Shown here in pieces: positions 19,166 through 29,453 of a DNA stretch of 64,000 bases. Position 1 is the stretch's first letter, and each line of letters begins with the position of its first letter. The translations under genes and the position numbers were made by a program. The stretch lies in assembly GCF_016722765.1 (NCBI RefSeq), contig NZ_JAEQND010000009.1, positions 57,501-121,500 of the forward strand, written 5' to 3'. The notes beneath the pieces are model-generated. The model was not told the DNA's origin and ran no database searches. It saw only the letters and a list, made by a program, of their open reading frames with translations. The stretch is from Ramlibacter alkalitolerans. GTDB taxonomy: Bacteria > Pseudomonadota > Gammaproteobacteria > Burkholderiales > Burkholderiaceae_C.

Positions 19166-19852
19166 TCAGCGCCGCGCGAACTCCGGCTGCTCGAAATGCG
19201 CCACGCGCGTCGATCGCCCCAGCAGGCAGACTTCGCGGAACTGATACAGGAAGGCGGCGGTCGGCGCCGCGATCCAGCCGCTGCCCACCGGCATGCGCAG
19301 CATCGGGTGCACGCTGTCGTGGCAGGGTTCCAGCATGGGAGCGTCGGCGCGCAGGAATTCGGCGAGCGGGATGCGGTGGATGCTCGCCACTTCGCCCGCG
19401 TTGGGCGCCAGCAGGCGCGCCTCGCCGCCCCACACGACCACCGGGGTGATCGCGAATCCCGAGTGGGTCACGTAGTCGTCGAGGCGCCCGAGGATCGCTG
19501 CCGGCCCGAGTTCCAGGCCCACTTCCTCGTGCAGCTCGCGCAAGGCCGCCTGTTCGGCCGCCTCGCCCGCATCCATGCGCCCACCAGGGAGGGCCCACTG
19601 CCCCGCGTGGGCGCGCAGACCGGTGGCGCGCCGCGTGAGCAGGATGGCGGCCTCGCGGCTCCAGCCCACCGGTGCGGGCACGTCGGCGAGCCGCGCGCCG
19701 TCCCCTTCTTCGATCAGCGTCAGGGCAACGGCGGCGGGGCGCCGGCTGCCAGGCGTTGCGTGCAAGGGTACGAATGGCTGCAAAGCCTGGTGGATGCGTG
19801 CCCGCAGCACGTCGTCCAGGAGCAGGGCGGGCGCACGGCCGGCGCCGGGCAT
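19166..19852 (-). CDS. Nudix hydrolase, CoA pyrophosphatase (NudL)-like
   Basis: The 228-aa protein contains a complete Nudix box, GX5EX7REUXEEXGU, read as GGRMDAGE...LRELHEEVGL, preceded by LLTRRATGLRAHAGQWALPG as in NudL/CoA-pyrophosphatase proteins. Such enzymes split CoA or related nucleotides with Mg or Mn. Substrate choice here is inferred from that upstream motif only. The ATG at 19852 shares one base with the hutF stop (TGATG), so it is translationally coupled to the hut operon; a GTG two codons earlier is an alternative start. Confidence 0.82.
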   Translation of the reverse strand: MPGAGRAPALLLDDVLRARIHQALQPFVPLHATPGSRRPAAVALTLIEEGDGARLADVPAPVGWSREAAILLTRRATGLRAHAGQWALPGGRMDAGEAAEQAALRELHEEVGLELGPAAILGRLDDYVTHSGFAITPVVVWGGEARLLAPNAGEVASIHRIPLAEFLRADAPMLEPCHDSVHPMLRMPVGSGWIAAPTAAFLYQFREVCLLGRSTRVAHFEQPEFARR

Positions 19853-21204
19853 CACCACAGCGACTGCACGGCGCTGGCGAACGCCTCGGGTTCACGCGGG
19901 AACGCCACGTCTCGTCCGGCGACGCACACGCGCGCCATGGGCGCGCGCGGCGACGAGAAGACCAGCGCGTCGAGCAACTGTGGCAAGGGCACGCCCAGCA
20001 ACGCGGGCGACTGCAGGTCGGGCAGGCAGAAATCCGCCCGCTCGCCGACCGCTAAGCCGCCCAGGCGCAGTCCGGCCGCGCCGCTGCCGCCGGCCAGTGC
20101 CTGCCCGAACAGCGCACCACCGGAGCTCTCCTGCCCCACGGCACGGGCGGCGACATTGCGCTGCCGCAGCACCAGGCGCTGGGTGTATTCGAGCAGCCGC
20201 AGTTCCTCGCACCAGTCGCGCGTGACGTGGCTGTCCGAACCGATGCACCAGCGCCCCTCCAGCTCCAGCCAGGTTCCCAGGTCGAACACGCCGTCTCCCA
20301 GGTTGGCTTCGGTGCTGGGGCACAGCACGATGCAGGCCTCGGCCTCGCGCAGGCCCTGCAACTCGGCGACGGTGCCGTGCGTGGCGTGCACCAGGCTCCA
20401 CCGGGCGTCGAGATCGACATGTTCCAGCAGCCATTCGATGGGCCGCTGCCAGTGGCGCGCCAGGCACTCGCGGATCTCGGCCCGTTGCTCCGCGATGTGC
20501 AGGTGCACCGGCATGGCTGCGGCACGCGCGGCGGCGGCCGTCTCGCGCAGCGCGCCTTCGTCGACGGCGCGGGTCGAATGCAGCGCGATGCCGCAGGTCA
20601 GGCGCGGTCCCCCCTCGCGGCGCAGCTTTTCCGCGATCCGCAGCACGAACTCCGGCGTCGAGGCGAAGCGGCGCTGGTCCTCGCGCAGCCCGCCGGCGCC
20701 GAATCCCGAGCGCATGTACAGGGTGGGCAGCAGCGTGAGGCCGATGCCGGCGTGCTGCGCAGCGCGCACGAGCGCCAGCGACATTTCCAGCGGATCGGCA
20801 TAGGGCCGGCCATCGACGTCCTGGTGCAGGTAGTGGAACTCGCAGACGTGCGTGTACCCGGCCTGCAGCAGCTCGGTGTAGAGGAAGGCCGCGATCGCCT
20901 CGAGCTGCTGCGGCGTGATGCGCAGCGCCGCGGCGTACATGCGGTCGCGCCAGCTCCAGAAGTCGTCGGCGCCGGCTGCGCTGCGTTCGGTGAGGCCGGC
21001 AATGGCGCGCTGGAACGCGTGGCTGTGCCCGTCGACCAGCCCCGGCAGGATGGGGCCCGCCAGCACCTCGGCGCCCTGGGCACCGTCGCACTCCACCCGC
21101 ACATCGGACCAGGCGCCGTCCGCGCCGGCGACCAGCAGCACGTCGCGCGCCCAGTCGCCGGCGATCCAGGCGTGCGGTGCGAAGAACCGGCGCCCTTCAG
21201 CCAT
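19852..21204 (-). CDS. hutF: Formimidoylglutamate deiminase
   Basis: The 450-aa amidohydrolase-superfamily protein carries the metal motif GLVDGHSHAFQRAIAG (His60, His62), a CEFHYLHQD strand, and a VHLHIAEQ strand with further metal His residues. These match HutF, which removes ammonia from N-formimidoyl-glutamate to give N-formylglutamate in the five-step histidine pathway. The start ATG at 21204 overlaps the end of hutG by 8 bases. The open frame extends to 21405 but lies over hutG, so the internal ATG is used. Confidence 0.92.
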   Translation of the reverse strand: MAEGRRFFAPHAWIAGDWARDVLLVAGADGAWSDVRVECDGAQGAEVLAGPILPGLVDGHSHAFQRAIAGLTERSAAGADDFWSWRDRMYAAALRITPQQLEAIAAFLYTELLQAGYTHVCEFHYLHQDVDGRPYADPLEMSLALVRAAQHAGIGLTLLPTLYMRSGFGAGGLREDQRRFASTPEFVLRIAEKLRREGGPRLTCGIALHSTRAVDEGALRETAAAARAAAMPVHLHIAEQRAEIRECLARHWQRPIEWLLEHVDLDARWSLVHATHGTVAELQGLREAEACIVLCPSTEANLGDGVFDLGTWLELEGRWCIGSDSHVTRDWCEELRLLEYTQRLVLRQRNVAARAVGQESSGGALFGQALAGGSGAAGLRLGGLAVGERADFCLPDLQSPALLGVPLPQLLDALVFSSPRAPMARVCVAGRDVAFPREPEAFASAVQSLW

Positions 21205-21994
21205 ACAGCTTGCGGCAGGCCGCGAGCGCCGCCTCGACCATCGCGCGCACCACCGGCTGCACCTGCGAGGCGCGCTGCGCGATCCAGTCGTAGGGCGGCT
21301 CCTCGCGCATGTAGGTGCACTGGCACATCTCCAGCTGCACGGCGTGCACGTGTTCGGCGGGCCGCCCGTACCGGCGCGTGATGTAGCCGCCCTTGAAGCG
21401 GCCATCGAGCACGTGCGTGTAGCGCGGGTAGCCGGCGGCCGCCCGCACCACCGCCGCGGCCACGGTCGGCGCGGCGCTCTGGCCGCCGGCCGTGCCGATG
21501 TTCAGGTCCGGCAGGCGGCCCTCGAACAGCCACGGGATCTCGGAGCGGATGCTGTGGGCATCCCACAGCAGCACGAAACCGTGTTGGCGCCGCAGGCGGT
21601 CCAGCGTGCCTTGCAGCGCGTCGTGATAGGGCTGCCAATACTGCTGCAGGCGTTCGCCTCGTTGCGCCTCGGCGGGCGCCGCGCCTTCGCGGTACAGCGG
21701 CTCGCCGTTGAAGAAGCGGGTGGGGCACAGCTCGGTGTTGGCGGCGCCTGGGTACATCGGCTGGTCGTCCGGCGGCCGATTCAGGTCGATCACATAGCGC
21801 GAATGCAAGGGTTGCAGGATGCTGGCCCCCAGATCCCTGGCGAAGGCATAGAGGCGATCGAGGTGCCAGTCGGTGTCCTCCATGGCGAGCGCGCGTTCCA
21901 CGTAGCCGCCGCGCAGCGCCTCGGGAATCCCGGTGCCCATGTGCGGGATGCTCACCAGCAGCGGCGCGCTGCCCTGGTGCAGTCGGAAGCTCAT
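21197..21994 (-). CDS. hutG: N-formylglutamate deformylase
   Basis: The 265-aa protein shows the HutG/FGase pattern: [16 protein letters not shown] near the start, [26 protein letters not shown] and a GGYITRRYG segment. It hydrolyses N-formylglutamate to glutamate and formate and thus completes the HutF branch. Its ATG (21994) overlaps the hutI stop as ATGA. The set HutI-HutG-HutF means this organism uses the deiminase/deformylase route rather than formimidoylglutamase. Confidence 0.93.
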   Translation of the reverse strand: MSFRLHQGSAPLLVSIPHMGTGIPEALRGGYVERALAMEDTDWHLDRLYAFARDLGASILQPLHSRYVIDLNRPPDDQPMYPGAANTELCPTRFFNGEPLYREGAAPAEAQRGERLQQYWQPYHDALQGTLDRLRRQHGFVLLWDAHSIRSEIPWLFEGRLPDLNIGTAGGQSAAPTVAAAVVRAAAGYPRYTHVLDGRFKGGYITRRYGRPAEHVHAVQLEMCQCTYMREEPPYDWIAQRASQVQPVVRAMVEAALAACRKLYG

Positions 21995-23220
21995 GCGATG
22001 CGTCCTTCGATCACGGTGGTGCGCCGGGGATTGAAGCCCACCGCGTAGCAGAGTTCGGCAGGATGACGCGCATCCCACAGCACGAAGTCGGCGCGCAGGC
22101 CGGGGGCCAGCACGCCGCGGTCGTCCAGCGCCAGGGCGCGCGCCGCGTTGCGCGTCACGCCGGCCAGGGCCTCCTCGGGCGTGAGGCGGAACAGCGTGCA
22201 GCCCATGTTCAGCATCAGGAGCAGGGAGGTACATGGCGAGGTCCCCGGATTGCAGTCGGTGGCCAGCGCCATCGGCACCCGGTGCTCGCGCAGCAGCGCG
22301 ATCGGCGGAACGCGGGTCTCGCGCAGGAAGTAGAAGGCGCCCGGCAGCAGCACCGCGACGCTGCCGGCCTGCCCCATGGCGCGCGCTCCGGTGTCGCTGA
22401 GCCACTCCAGGTGGTCGCAGCTCAAGGCGCCGAAGGACGCAGCGAGCGCCGCGCCCTGGCTGTCGCTCAGCTGCTCGGCGTGCAGCTTCACGGGAAGGTC
22501 CAGCGCCTGCGCCGCGTCGAACACCCGCCGCGTCTGCGCCGCGGAAAAGCCGATGCGCTCGCAGAACGCATCCACCGCATCCGCGAGGCCTTGCGCATGC
22601 AGCGCGGGCAGCATGCGGCACACCGCGTCGACGTAGTCCTCCGGCCGGCCGTCGAACTCGGGCGGCACGGCATGTGCGCCGAGAAAGGTCGTGCGCACGG
22701 TCACCCCTTCGCTGGCGCCGAGGCGGCGCGCCACCCGCAGGCACTTCGCCTCCTCGGCCAGGGAGAGACCGTAGCCGGACTTGATCTCGATCGTGGTCAC
22801 GCCTTCGTCGCACAGCGCGCGCAGGCGACGGCGCGACTGCGCGAACAGGCTCTCCTCGTCGGCCGCGCGCGTCGCCCGCACGGTCGCCAGGATGCCGCCG
22901 CCGGCACGTGCGATCTCTTCGTAGCTCGCGCCGTTCAGCCGCGCCTCGAATTCGGCCGCGCGGTCGCCGCCGTAGACCAGGTGCGTGTGGCAGTCGATCA
23001 GCCCGGGCGTGACGAGCGCGCCCTGCGCATCGTGTTCCACCGCGGCATCGTCGAGCGCCAGCGGCAGTTCCTTGCGTGCCCCGACCCAGGCGATGCGGCC
23101 GTCCTGCACCGCCAGGGCGCCATCCTCGATCAGGCCGTAGGGCGTGGCCGCGCCCACCGCGAGGGTGGCGACGCGGGCATTCGTCCACAGCTGCAGGCCC
23201 TCCGTGCGCATGCGTCCCAT
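21991..23220 (-). CDS. hutI: Imidazolonepropionase
   Basis: The 409-aa protein has the amidohydrolase metal motif [18 protein letters not shown] (His78, His80), [22 protein letters not shown] and [12 protein letters not shown], all characteristic of HutI. It opens the imidazolone ring to N-formimidoylglutamate. The start at 23220 is preceded by GAGG six bases upstream; an ATG three codons later is the alternative. It heads the minus-strand hut unit, 45 bp from the divergent hutU. Confidence 0.95.
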   Translation of the reverse strand: MGRMRTEGLQLWTNARVATLAVGAATPYGLIEDGALAVQDGRIAWVGARKELPLALDDAAVEHDAQGALVTPGLIDCHTHLVYGGDRAAEFEARLNGASYEEIARAGGGILATVRATRAADEESLFAQSRRRLRALCDEGVTTIEIKSGYGLSLAEEAKCLRVARRLGASEGVTVRTTFLGAHAVPPEFDGRPEDYVDAVCRMLPALHAQGLADAVDAFCERIGFSAAQTRRVFDAAQALDLPVKLHAEQLSDSQGAALAASFGALSCDHLEWLSDTGARAMGQAGSVAVLLPGAFYFLRETRVPPIALLREHRVPMALATDCNPGTSPCTSLLLMLNMGCTLFRLTPEEALAGVTRNAARALALDDRGVLAPGLRADFVLWDARHPAELCYAVGFNPRRTTVIEGRIA

Positions 23221-23265
23221 CGTATCCTCGCGAGGCGGGGCCTCGTGTCCCGCGGGAGCCCGACC
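23221..23265. promoter_or_regulatory. 45-bp divergent gap between hutI and hutU
   Basis: The gap holds the two ribosome-binding regions (GAGG for hutI, GGGAG for hutU) and little else. Two complete promoters cannot fit, so at least one must lie inside the opposite coding region. No obvious HutC palindrome was seen in it, and no hutC gene is in the window. Confidence 0.5.
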
Positions 23266-24969
23266 ATGTCCGATCTCTCGCAACCCCCGTCGCTCGCCGC
23301 CGGCGCCCGCCCGGTGCGGGCACCGCAAGGCACCCAGCTGAGCTGCGCCAACTGGCAGATCGAGGCGGCCTTCCGCATGATCCAGAACAACCTGGATCCG
23401 GCCGTCGCCGAAAGGCCGGACGAACTCGTGGTGTACGGCGGCATCGGCAAGGCGGCCCGCAACTGGCCGGCTTTCGAGGCGATCCTCGCCAGCCTGCGCG
23501 GCCTGCAGCCGGACGAGACCTTGCTGGTCCAGTCCGGCAAGCCCGTCGGCGTCTTCCGCACCCACGCCGGTGCGCCGCGCGTGCTGATCGCCAACTCGAA
23601 TCTGGTGCCGAAGTGGGCGACCTGGGAGCACTTCAACGAACTGGACCGCAAGGGCCTGATGATGTACGGCCAGATGACGGCCGGCAGCTGGATCTACATC
23701 GGCAGCCAGGGCATCGTGCAAGGGACCTACGAAACCTTTGCCGAGGCCGGCCGCCAGCACTATGGCGGCGACCTCGCGGGCCGCTGGATCCTCACGGCGG
23801 GCTTGGGCGGCATGGGCGGCGCGCAGCCGCTCGCGGCCTCGTTCGCCGGCGCCTGCTCGCTCACCATCGAATGCCAGCCTTCGCGCATCGCGTTCCGCCT
23901 GCGCACCCAGTACCTCGACAAGGAAGCGAAGGACCTCGACGAAGCCCTGGCGCTCATCGCCCACCACACGGCACGCAAGGAGGCCGTGTCGATCGGCCTG
24001 TGCGGCAACGCCGCCGAGATCGTCCCGGAGCTGGCCCGGCGCGCCCAGGCGGGCGGCCCGCGGCCGGACATCGTGACCGACCAGACCTCGGCGCACGACA
24101 TCATCAACGGCTACCTGCCGATCGGCTGGAGCGTGGAGCAATGGCAGGCGGCGCAGAAAGACCCGGGCCAGCATGCGGCCCTGAGGCAGGCGGCCGGCGA
24201 ATCCTGCGCCGAGCACGTGCGCGCGATGCTCGCCTTCCACGCCCTGGGCATTCCGACCGTGGACTACGGCAACAACCTGCGCCAGGTGGCGCAGGATTTC
24301 GGCGTCGCCGACGCCTTCGCCTATCCGGGCTTCGTGCCGGCGTACATCCGGCCGCTGTTCTGCCGCGGCGTCGGCCCCTTCCGCTGGGTCGCGCTCTCGG
24401 GCGATCCGCAGGACATCCACCGGACCGACGCCCGGATGAAGGAGCTGTTCCCGCGCAACGCGTCCCTGCACCGCTGGCTGGACATGGCCGCCTCGCGCAT
24501 CCGGTTCCAGGGGCTGCCGGCGCGCATCTGCTGGATCGGGCTGGGCGAGCGGCACCTCGCCGGGCTTGCCTTCAACGAGATGGTCCGGAGCGGCGAACTG
24601 AAGGCGCCGATCGTGATCGGCCGCGACCACCTCGATAGCGGCTCGGTGGCCTCGCCGAACCGCGAGACCGAGGCGATGGCCGACGGCAGCGACGCGGTGA
24701 GCGACTGGCCGCTGCTCAACGCGCTGCTCAATACCGCCAGCGGCGCCACCTGGGTCAGCTTCCACCACGGCGGCGGCGTCGGCATGGGCTATTCGCAGCA
24801 CGCCGGCGTGGTGGTCGTGTGCGATGGCACTGACGAGGCGGCGGAGAAGATCCGGCGCGTTCTGTGGAACGACCCGGCCACCGGCGTGATGCGGCACGCC
24901 GACGCGGGCTACGAGAGCGCCCGGGCCTGCGCCCGCGAACACGGGCTGAAGCTGCCCATGCTGGAATGA
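23266..24969 (+). CDS. hutU: Urocanate hydratase
   Basis: The 567-aa protein has the urocanase pattern: [23 protein letters not shown], the NAD-binding region around [24 protein letters not shown], and [20 protein letters not shown] with the conserved Cys366 seen near the active site in this family. It uses tightly bound NAD to hydrate urocanate to imidazolone propionate. First gene of the plus-strand hut unit; its stop overlaps the hutH start (ATGA). Confidence 0.96.
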   Translation: MSDLSQPPSLAAGARPVRAPQGTQLSCANWQIEAAFRMIQNNLDPAVAERPDELVVYGGIGKAARNWPAFEAILASLRGLQPDETLLVQSGKPVGVFRTHAGAPRVLIANSNLVPKWATWEHFNELDRKGLMMYGQMTAGSWIYIGSQGIVQGTYETFAEAGRQHYGGDLAGRWILTAGLGGMGGAQPLAASFAGACSLTIECQPSRIAFRLRTQYLDKEAKDLDEALALIAHHTARKEAVSIGLCGNAAEIVPELARRAQAGGPRPDIVTDQTSAHDIINGYLPIGWSVEQWQAAQKDPGQHAALRQAAGESCAEHVRAMLAFHALGIPTVDYGNNLRQVAQDFGVADAFAYPGFVPAYIRPLFCRGVGPFRWVALSGDPQDIHRTDARMKELFPRNASLHRWLDMAASRIRFQGLPARICWIGLGERHLAGLAFNEMVRSGELKAPIVIGRDHLDSGSVASPNRETEAMADGSDAVSDWPLLNALLNTASGATWVSFHHGGGVGMGYSQHAGVVVVCDGTDEAAEKIRRVLWNDPATGVMRHADAGYESARACAREHGLKLPMLE

Positions 24970-26522
24970 GCCAGGGCGAGGTGCTGCAAGCCGGCGGGTT
25001 CACGCTGGCCCAGATTCGCAGGCTCTGGGAAGCGCCGGAGCTGCCGCGCGTGACGCTGGATCCGTCCTGCCGCGGGGCGATCCGCGCCGGTGCCGAGACG
25101 GTGCGGCGCGCCGCCGCCGGCGATGCGCCCGTGTATGGCGTCAACACCGGCTTCGGCAAGCTGGCCAGCACCCGCATCGCGCGCGAGGACCTGGCCTTGC
25201 TGCAACTGCGGCTGCTGCGCTCGCATGCCGTCGGCGTCGGCCCGGCGCTGCCGGCGCGCGTGGTGCGCCTCGTCCTGCTGCTCAAGGCGGCGAGCCTGGC
25301 GCGCGGCTACTCGGGCGTGCGCGAGGAGGTGGTCGACGGCTTGCTCGCGCTGCACAACCGCGGCCTGGTGCCGGTGGTGCCGGCCCAGGGTTCGGTCGGT
25401 GCTTCCGGCGACCTGGCGCCGCTCGCGCACCTGGGCCTGCTTCTCATCGGCGAGGGCGAGGCCTTCGTCGGCGGCGAGCGCATGCCGGGCGCGCAGGCGC
25501 TGGCGCACGTCGGCCTGGCGCCGCTGCAGCTCGGACCCAAGGAGGGCCTGGCGCTGATCAACGGCACGCAGGTCTCGACGGCGCTGGCGCTCGATGCGCT
25601 GCTGGCGGCCGACCGCCTGTTCGAGGCCGCCGTGATCACCGGCGCGCTGACGCTGGATGCCGCCCGCGGCAGCGACGCGCCCTTCGATCCCCGCATCCAC
25701 GCCTTGCGCGGCCAGCCGGGGCAGGTCGATTGCGCCGCCGCCTACCGTGCCCTGCTGGTCGGCAGCGAGATCCGCCGCTCGCACCTGGAGCAGGACGACC
25801 GGGTGCAGGATCCCTACTGCCTGCGCTGCCAGCCGCAGGTGATGGGCGCGTGCCTGGACCAGATGCGCCATGCCGCGCAGGTGCTGCTGCGCGAGGCCAA
25901 TGCGGTGACCGACAACCCGCTGGTGTTCGCCGACGGGGGCGCGATGCTCTCGGGAGGCAACTTCCACGCCGAGCCGGTGGCGCTGGCCTGCGACGGCCTG
26001 GCGCTGGCCATCGCCGAGATCGGCGCCATCGCCGAACGGCGCGTGGCGATGCTGGTCGACACGGTGGTGTCGCGCCTGCCGCCCTTCCTCACGCCCGAGC
26101 CGGGGCTCAACTCCGGCTTCATGATCGTGCACGTCACGGCGGCGGCGCTCGCCTCGGAGAACAAGTCGCTGGCGCATCCCGCCAGCGTCGACAGCCTGCC
26201 GACCTCGGCCAACCAGGAGGACCATGTGAGCATGGCGACCTTCGCGGCCCGCAGGTTGCAGCCCATGCTCGCGAACACTGCGCACATCGTCGCCATCGAG
26301 TTGCTGGCGGCGGCACAGGGCATCGAGTTCCTGCGACCGCTGGAAAGCGCGCCGGCGCTCGAAGGTGTGTTGCGCCTGGTGCGCAGCATCTCGCCCGCGA
26401 TGGTGGCCGACCGCAGCCTGGCGCGGGACATCGAGGCGGTGCACCACCTGGTGGCGGCCGGCGACGTCGGCCATGCCACCGAAAGGCAGATCGCGGAGCT
26501 GCAGGCGCTGCGGATCGGGTGA
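24966..26522 (+). CDS. hutH: Histidine ammonia-lyase
   Basis: The 518-aa protein contains the MIO-forming triad A146-S147-G148 within [14 protein letters not shown], plus [26 protein letters not shown] and [10 protein letters not shown]. It deaminates L-histidine to trans-urocanate, the first step of the pathway. The ATG at 24966 overlaps the hutU stop and the two are coupled. Upstream in-frame codons lie in hutU and were not used. Confidence 0.96.
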   Translation: MSQGEVLQAGGFTLAQIRRLWEAPELPRVTLDPSCRGAIRAGAETVRRAAAGDAPVYGVNTGFGKLASTRIAREDLALLQLRLLRSHAVGVGPALPARVVRLVLLLKAASLARGYSGVREEVVDGLLALHNRGLVPVVPAQGSVGASGDLAPLAHLGLLLIGEGEAFVGGERMPGAQALAHVGLAPLQLGPKEGLALINGTQVSTALALDALLAADRLFEAAVITGALTLDAARGSDAPFDPRIHALRGQPGQVDCAAAYRALLVGSEIRRSHLEQDDRVQDPYCLRCQPQVMGACLDQMRHAAQVLLREANAVTDNPLVFADGGAMLSGGNFHAEPVALACDGLALAIAEIGAIAERRVAMLVDTVVSRLPPFLTPEPGLNSGFMIVHVTAAALASENKSLAHPASVDSLPTSANQEDHVSMATFAARRLQPMLANTAHIVAIELLAAAQGIEFLRPLESAPALEGVLRLVRSISPAMVADRSLARDIEAVHHLVAAGDVGHATERQIAELQALRIG

Positions 26523-26526
26523 GGGC

Positions 26527-26988
26527 TCAGCCGGAAACGGCGGGCAGGTTCGGGAGGGCGAGGGTTCCCAGGTCCGCCGGCATGCGGTGGTCCAGGGCGG
26601 CGGAGACGCCCAGGCACACGATGGTGGCGGCCAGCGCCTGCTTCCAGGCGAACCGCTGGGCCAGGCGCCCGCGCAGCCTGGCGACGGGCGAGAGGGGCAC
26701 GCGCTTGACCGCAGGCTCGGCGGGCACGCGCCAGCCCAGGTCGATGCGCTCCAGCGCACCTTGGGCCTGGAGGGCGGTGATCAATTCGGAGGCGCCGGCG
26801 AGGTCGAGTCCGGTCTGGGAGAGCAGCCAGCCGGCGGTGACCGGCCCCAGCGTCATGCGGCTGCAAGCGCCAAGCACCCGCGCGGTCCGGAGGGGCTCCG
26901 GAATCCGCGGCCAGTGTTTCAGGCGGTAAGCATGACTCCCATCGAACGCGTCTTCTGCCGGAAGTGGCCTCTTTTCGTGCCCGTACAT
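26527..26988 (-). CDS. Hypothetical protein with C-terminal hydrophobic segment (153 aa)
   Basis: From the ATG at 26988 (GGAAG about 7 bases upstream) the protein starts with a basic/aromatic stretch. A helical region SRMTLGPVTAGWLLSQTGLD follows; with LITALQAQGALERI it could be a winged-helix-like fold. Near the end is one hydrophobic helix (ALAATIVCLGVSAAL). It is convergent with hutH (4 bp between stops). Function unknown; the wHTH suggestion is weak. Confidence 0.55.
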   Translation of the reverse strand: MYGHEKRPLPAEDAFDGSHAYRLKHWPRIPEPLRTARVLGACSRMTLGPVTAGWLLSQTGLDLAGASELITALQAQGALERIDLGWRVPAEPAVKRVPLSPVARLRGRLAQRFAWKQALAATIVCLGVSAALDHRMPADLGTLALPNLPAVSG

Positions 26989-27079
26989 CTGGTTTCTTCC
27001 TTTACGCAGAGCGGAAGTGTGCCCGCCATGGTCGGGCAGCGCCAGATGACGGTTTGCCTAGGCCCTGTCAGCCACTTCC

Positions 27080-28099
27080 TTACGGGAAGCTGATGAACGG
27101 TCGCTCGCCCGTCGTGGGAGCAAGTTCCACCGCCTGCCGCAGCGCTTCAACCAGGCTGCGCTCGTCGGCGACGCCCTTGCCGGCGATGTCGAAGGCCGTG
27201 CCGTGGTCGACGGAGGTGCGCACGAAGGGCAGGCCCACCGTGACGTTCACCCCCGCGTCCAGGCCCAGCACCTTCACCGGGCCGTGGCCCTGGTCGTGGT
27301 ACATCGCGACCACCAGGTCGAAATCACCGCGCAGCGCGCGGTAGAACAGCGTGTCGGCCGGCAGCGGGCCCTGCACGTCCCAGCCCCGGGCCCGGCAGAC
27401 TTCCACGGCCGGCTGGATCTTGCTTTCCTCCTCGCCGCGGCCGAACAGGCCGTTCTCGCCGGCATGCGGGTTGATGCCGCACACGCACACCCGGGGCGCC
27501 GCAACGCCGGCGCGCTGCAGCAGGGTGTAGCCGCGGGCGATGGTGCGTTCCACCAGCCCCGGCTCGATGCGCTCCACGGCGTCGAGCAGGCCGATGTGCG
27601 TGGTGACGTGGATGACGCGCAGGCGCGGCGCCATCAGCAGCATCGAGACCTCGGGCGTGCCGGTCAGCTGCGCCAGCATCTCCGTATGGCCCGGGTAGCG
27701 ATGGCCGGCGGCGTGCAAGGCCTCCTTGTTCAGGGGCGCCGTGCAGATGGCCGAGAGTTCGCCGGCCAGCGCGAGCCGCACGGCCTGGGCGATGTAGGCA
27801 TAGGCGGCGGCGCCGCCGGCCGGCTGCAGGCGCCCGAAAGGCAGCGCGCTGGTGGCCTCGCCCACGCGCAGGCAATGCACCACGCCGGGCGTCTTGCGGA
27901 CTTCGGCGCAGCGCTGCACCTCGCGCACCTCGACCGCGCTGCCCGTGAGATGCGCCGCCTGCTCCAGCCGCTGCGGGTCGCCCAGCACCACGGCGGCCAT
28001 CCGCGCGTGGATGTCCGGGCGCGCCAGCGCCTTGACGATGACCTCGGGGCCGACGCCGCACGGGTCGCCCATGGTGATGCCGATGAGGGGTTGTGTCAT
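27080..28099 (-). CDS. pdxA2: PdxA-family dehydrogenase, probable 4-phospho-D-threonate 3-dehydrogenase (PdxA2)
   Basis: The 339-aa protein has the PdxA signature set: GITMGDPCGVGPEV at the N-terminus, a GHTEMLA metal-site segment, HVTTHIGL, and AMYHDQGHGPVK with the conserved metal-binding His. True PdxA acts in vitamin B6 synthesis, but this gene overlaps (ATGA) a four-carbon acid sugar kinase of the DUF1537 family. PdxA2 proteins in such pairs oxidise 4-phospho-D-threonate (or erythronate), with decarboxylation to dihydroxyacetone phosphate. The assignment rests on this neighbour. Confidence 0.82.
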   Translation of the reverse strand: MTQPLIGITMGDPCGVGPEVIVKALARPDIHARMAAVVLGDPQRLEQAAHLTGSAVEVREVQRCAEVRKTPGVVHCLRVGEATSALPFGRLQPAGGAAAYAYIAQAVRLALAGELSAICTAPLNKEALHAAGHRYPGHTEMLAQLTGTPEVSMLLMAPRLRVIHVTTHIGLLDAVERIEPGLVERTIARGYTLLQRAGVAAPRVCVCGINPHAGENGLFGRGEEESKIQPAVEVCRARGWDVQGPLPADTLFYRALRGDFDLVVAMYHDQGHGPVKVLGLDAGVNVTVGLPFVRTSVDHGTAFDIAGKGVADERSLVEALRQAVELAPTTGERPFISFP

Positions 28100-29331
28100 G
28101 CCTTGTTTCCGGGGGTGGGCTGGCCGCCGCTCACGTTGCGCAGGTGGCGCAGCACGCGCACCAGGGATTGGCTGTCGCCGAAGCCGCCGGCCTTGGTGAC
28201 GACGAAGCGGGCGCCGTCACGGCTCAGGCAGATGCCCGGCTCCAGTTCGCCCAGCACCTGCAGCCGTTCGACGCCGAGCCGGTCCAGCACCGCCCGGGCC
28301 GTGTCGCCGCCGGTCAGCACCAGGGTCGACGCGCGCCGCAGCAGCGGTTCCGCAGCTTGCGCCATGCGATGGACCAGCATGCGCGAGGATGCGGCCGGCG
28401 CGGTGCCGGAGACGGCCAGCACCACCGGGGCGCCGCGTTCGGCGCAGGCCTGCGCCGTGGCGACGGTCTCGGCCACCACGGCGGGGCTCTCCAGCCACGT
28501 CGACGGATCGAGGCGGGCCACGTGCACGTCCGCCTGGCTCGCCAGCTCGTCGACCTGCTGGGTCGTCACGGCCGAAAAACTGCCGATCACCGCCACGATC
28601 GGCGGATGGTCGCGGCTGGGCGCCAGCATCGGATGATCCCGTCCGCCGGCCTGCAGCAGCTCGGTGGCCAGTGCCTTGCACAGGCCGGCCGCCCCCACGG
28701 CCAGCAGCCGCACACTGCGCGAGACGATCACGATGGCCAGCGCGAGCCGGCGCAGGTCCTCAGCGTCGCTCGCGTCGACGACGATCACGCGGGTGCCCTG
28801 TTCCAGCCGGCACAGCAATTCGCGCGCCAGTGCGGCGGCGGTCTGGCCCTGCGGCGGGTGCAGCAGCAGCGCCTCGGGGTCCACCGGCGCGAGCAGCCCG
28901 ATCAGGTTGAGCGGTTGCCCGGTGGCGTCCAGCCGCGCCTGCCCGTGCACGTGCAGCACGCCCTGCCTGAGCGTACGCCCCTGCGTGGGCAGCGCCGGGC
29001 AGACGATCGCGGCTTGGACGGCCTCGGGCACATCGAGCACGGCGCGCAGCTCGTCGGCCAGGTGGCCGCGCAGGGTGGAATCGATCTTCTTGAACAGCAG
29101 GTCGCCGCCCGCGCGGTGCGAGCTCGCGTCGCGCACGATGGCTGCCACGCGGGCCACGGCGACGGGCGCTTCGTGGACCCGGGTGTCGCTGTCGACCACC
29201 CAGTTGCCGCCCACCGGCAGCGGGCCCGTCACCACCAGCGGCGCCGGGCTGACCGAGGCCTGCGCGAGCGCCGCCGCGCACTCGGCGGCACCCGAAAGAT
29301 CGTCGGCGATGACCTGCAGGCAACGGGACAT
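28096..29331 (-). CDS. dtnK: Four-carbon acid sugar kinase (DUF1537 family), probable D-threonate kinase
   Basis: The 411-aa protein begins CLQVIADDLSGAAECAAALA, has FKKIDSTLRGHL (the sugar-acid binding region of this family) and a C-terminal LVLTGGDTARAVLDRLG ATP-binding region. These are hallmarks of DtnK/OtnK/DenD kinases that phosphorylate D-threonate, L-threonate or erythronate. With PdxA2 it would route a threonate-type sugar acid to dihydroxyacetone phosphate. The ATG at 29331 fits the family start; upstream frame codons are not conserved-looking. No dedicated transporter is adjacent. Confidence 0.85.
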   Translation of the reverse strand: MSRCLQVIADDLSGAAECAAALAQASVSPAPLVVTGPLPVGGNWVVDSDTRVHEAPVAVARVAAIVRDASSHRAGGDLLFKKIDSTLRGHLADELRAVLDVPEAVQAAIVCPALPTQGRTLRQGVLHVHGQARLDATGQPLNLIGLLAPVDPEALLLHPPQGQTAAALARELLCRLEQGTRVIVVDASDAEDLRRLALAIVIVSRSVRLLAVGAAGLCKALATELLQAGGRDHPMLAPSRDHPPIVAVIGSFSAVTTQQVDELASQADVHVARLDPSTWLESPAVVAETVATAQACAERGAPVVLAVSGTAPAASSRMLVHRMAQAAEPLLRRASTLVLTGGDTARAVLDRLGVERLQVLGELEPGICLSRDGARFVVTKAGGFGDSQSLVRVLRHLRNVSGGQPTPGNKA

Positions 29332-29453
29332 GGAACGGGACTCGCGGCAACTGTTCAATCCCGCCAGTATCCCCGAGCGCCGGGGCCTTCCCGTGGCCGG
29401 GATGTGACACTTCCCCTTGCGCCGCCGGCCTGCCTGGCCGATAACCTCGTGCC

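Noticed and set aside
18913-19449. Plus-strand frame in the AT-rich gap
   Set aside because: It runs antisense into the Nudix gene and has no conserved features or Shine-Dalgarno.
22063-23265. Frame extension before hutU
   Set aside because: It lies over hutI on the opposite strand and shows no conserved sequence; hutU has its own ATG and Shine-Dalgarno at 23266.
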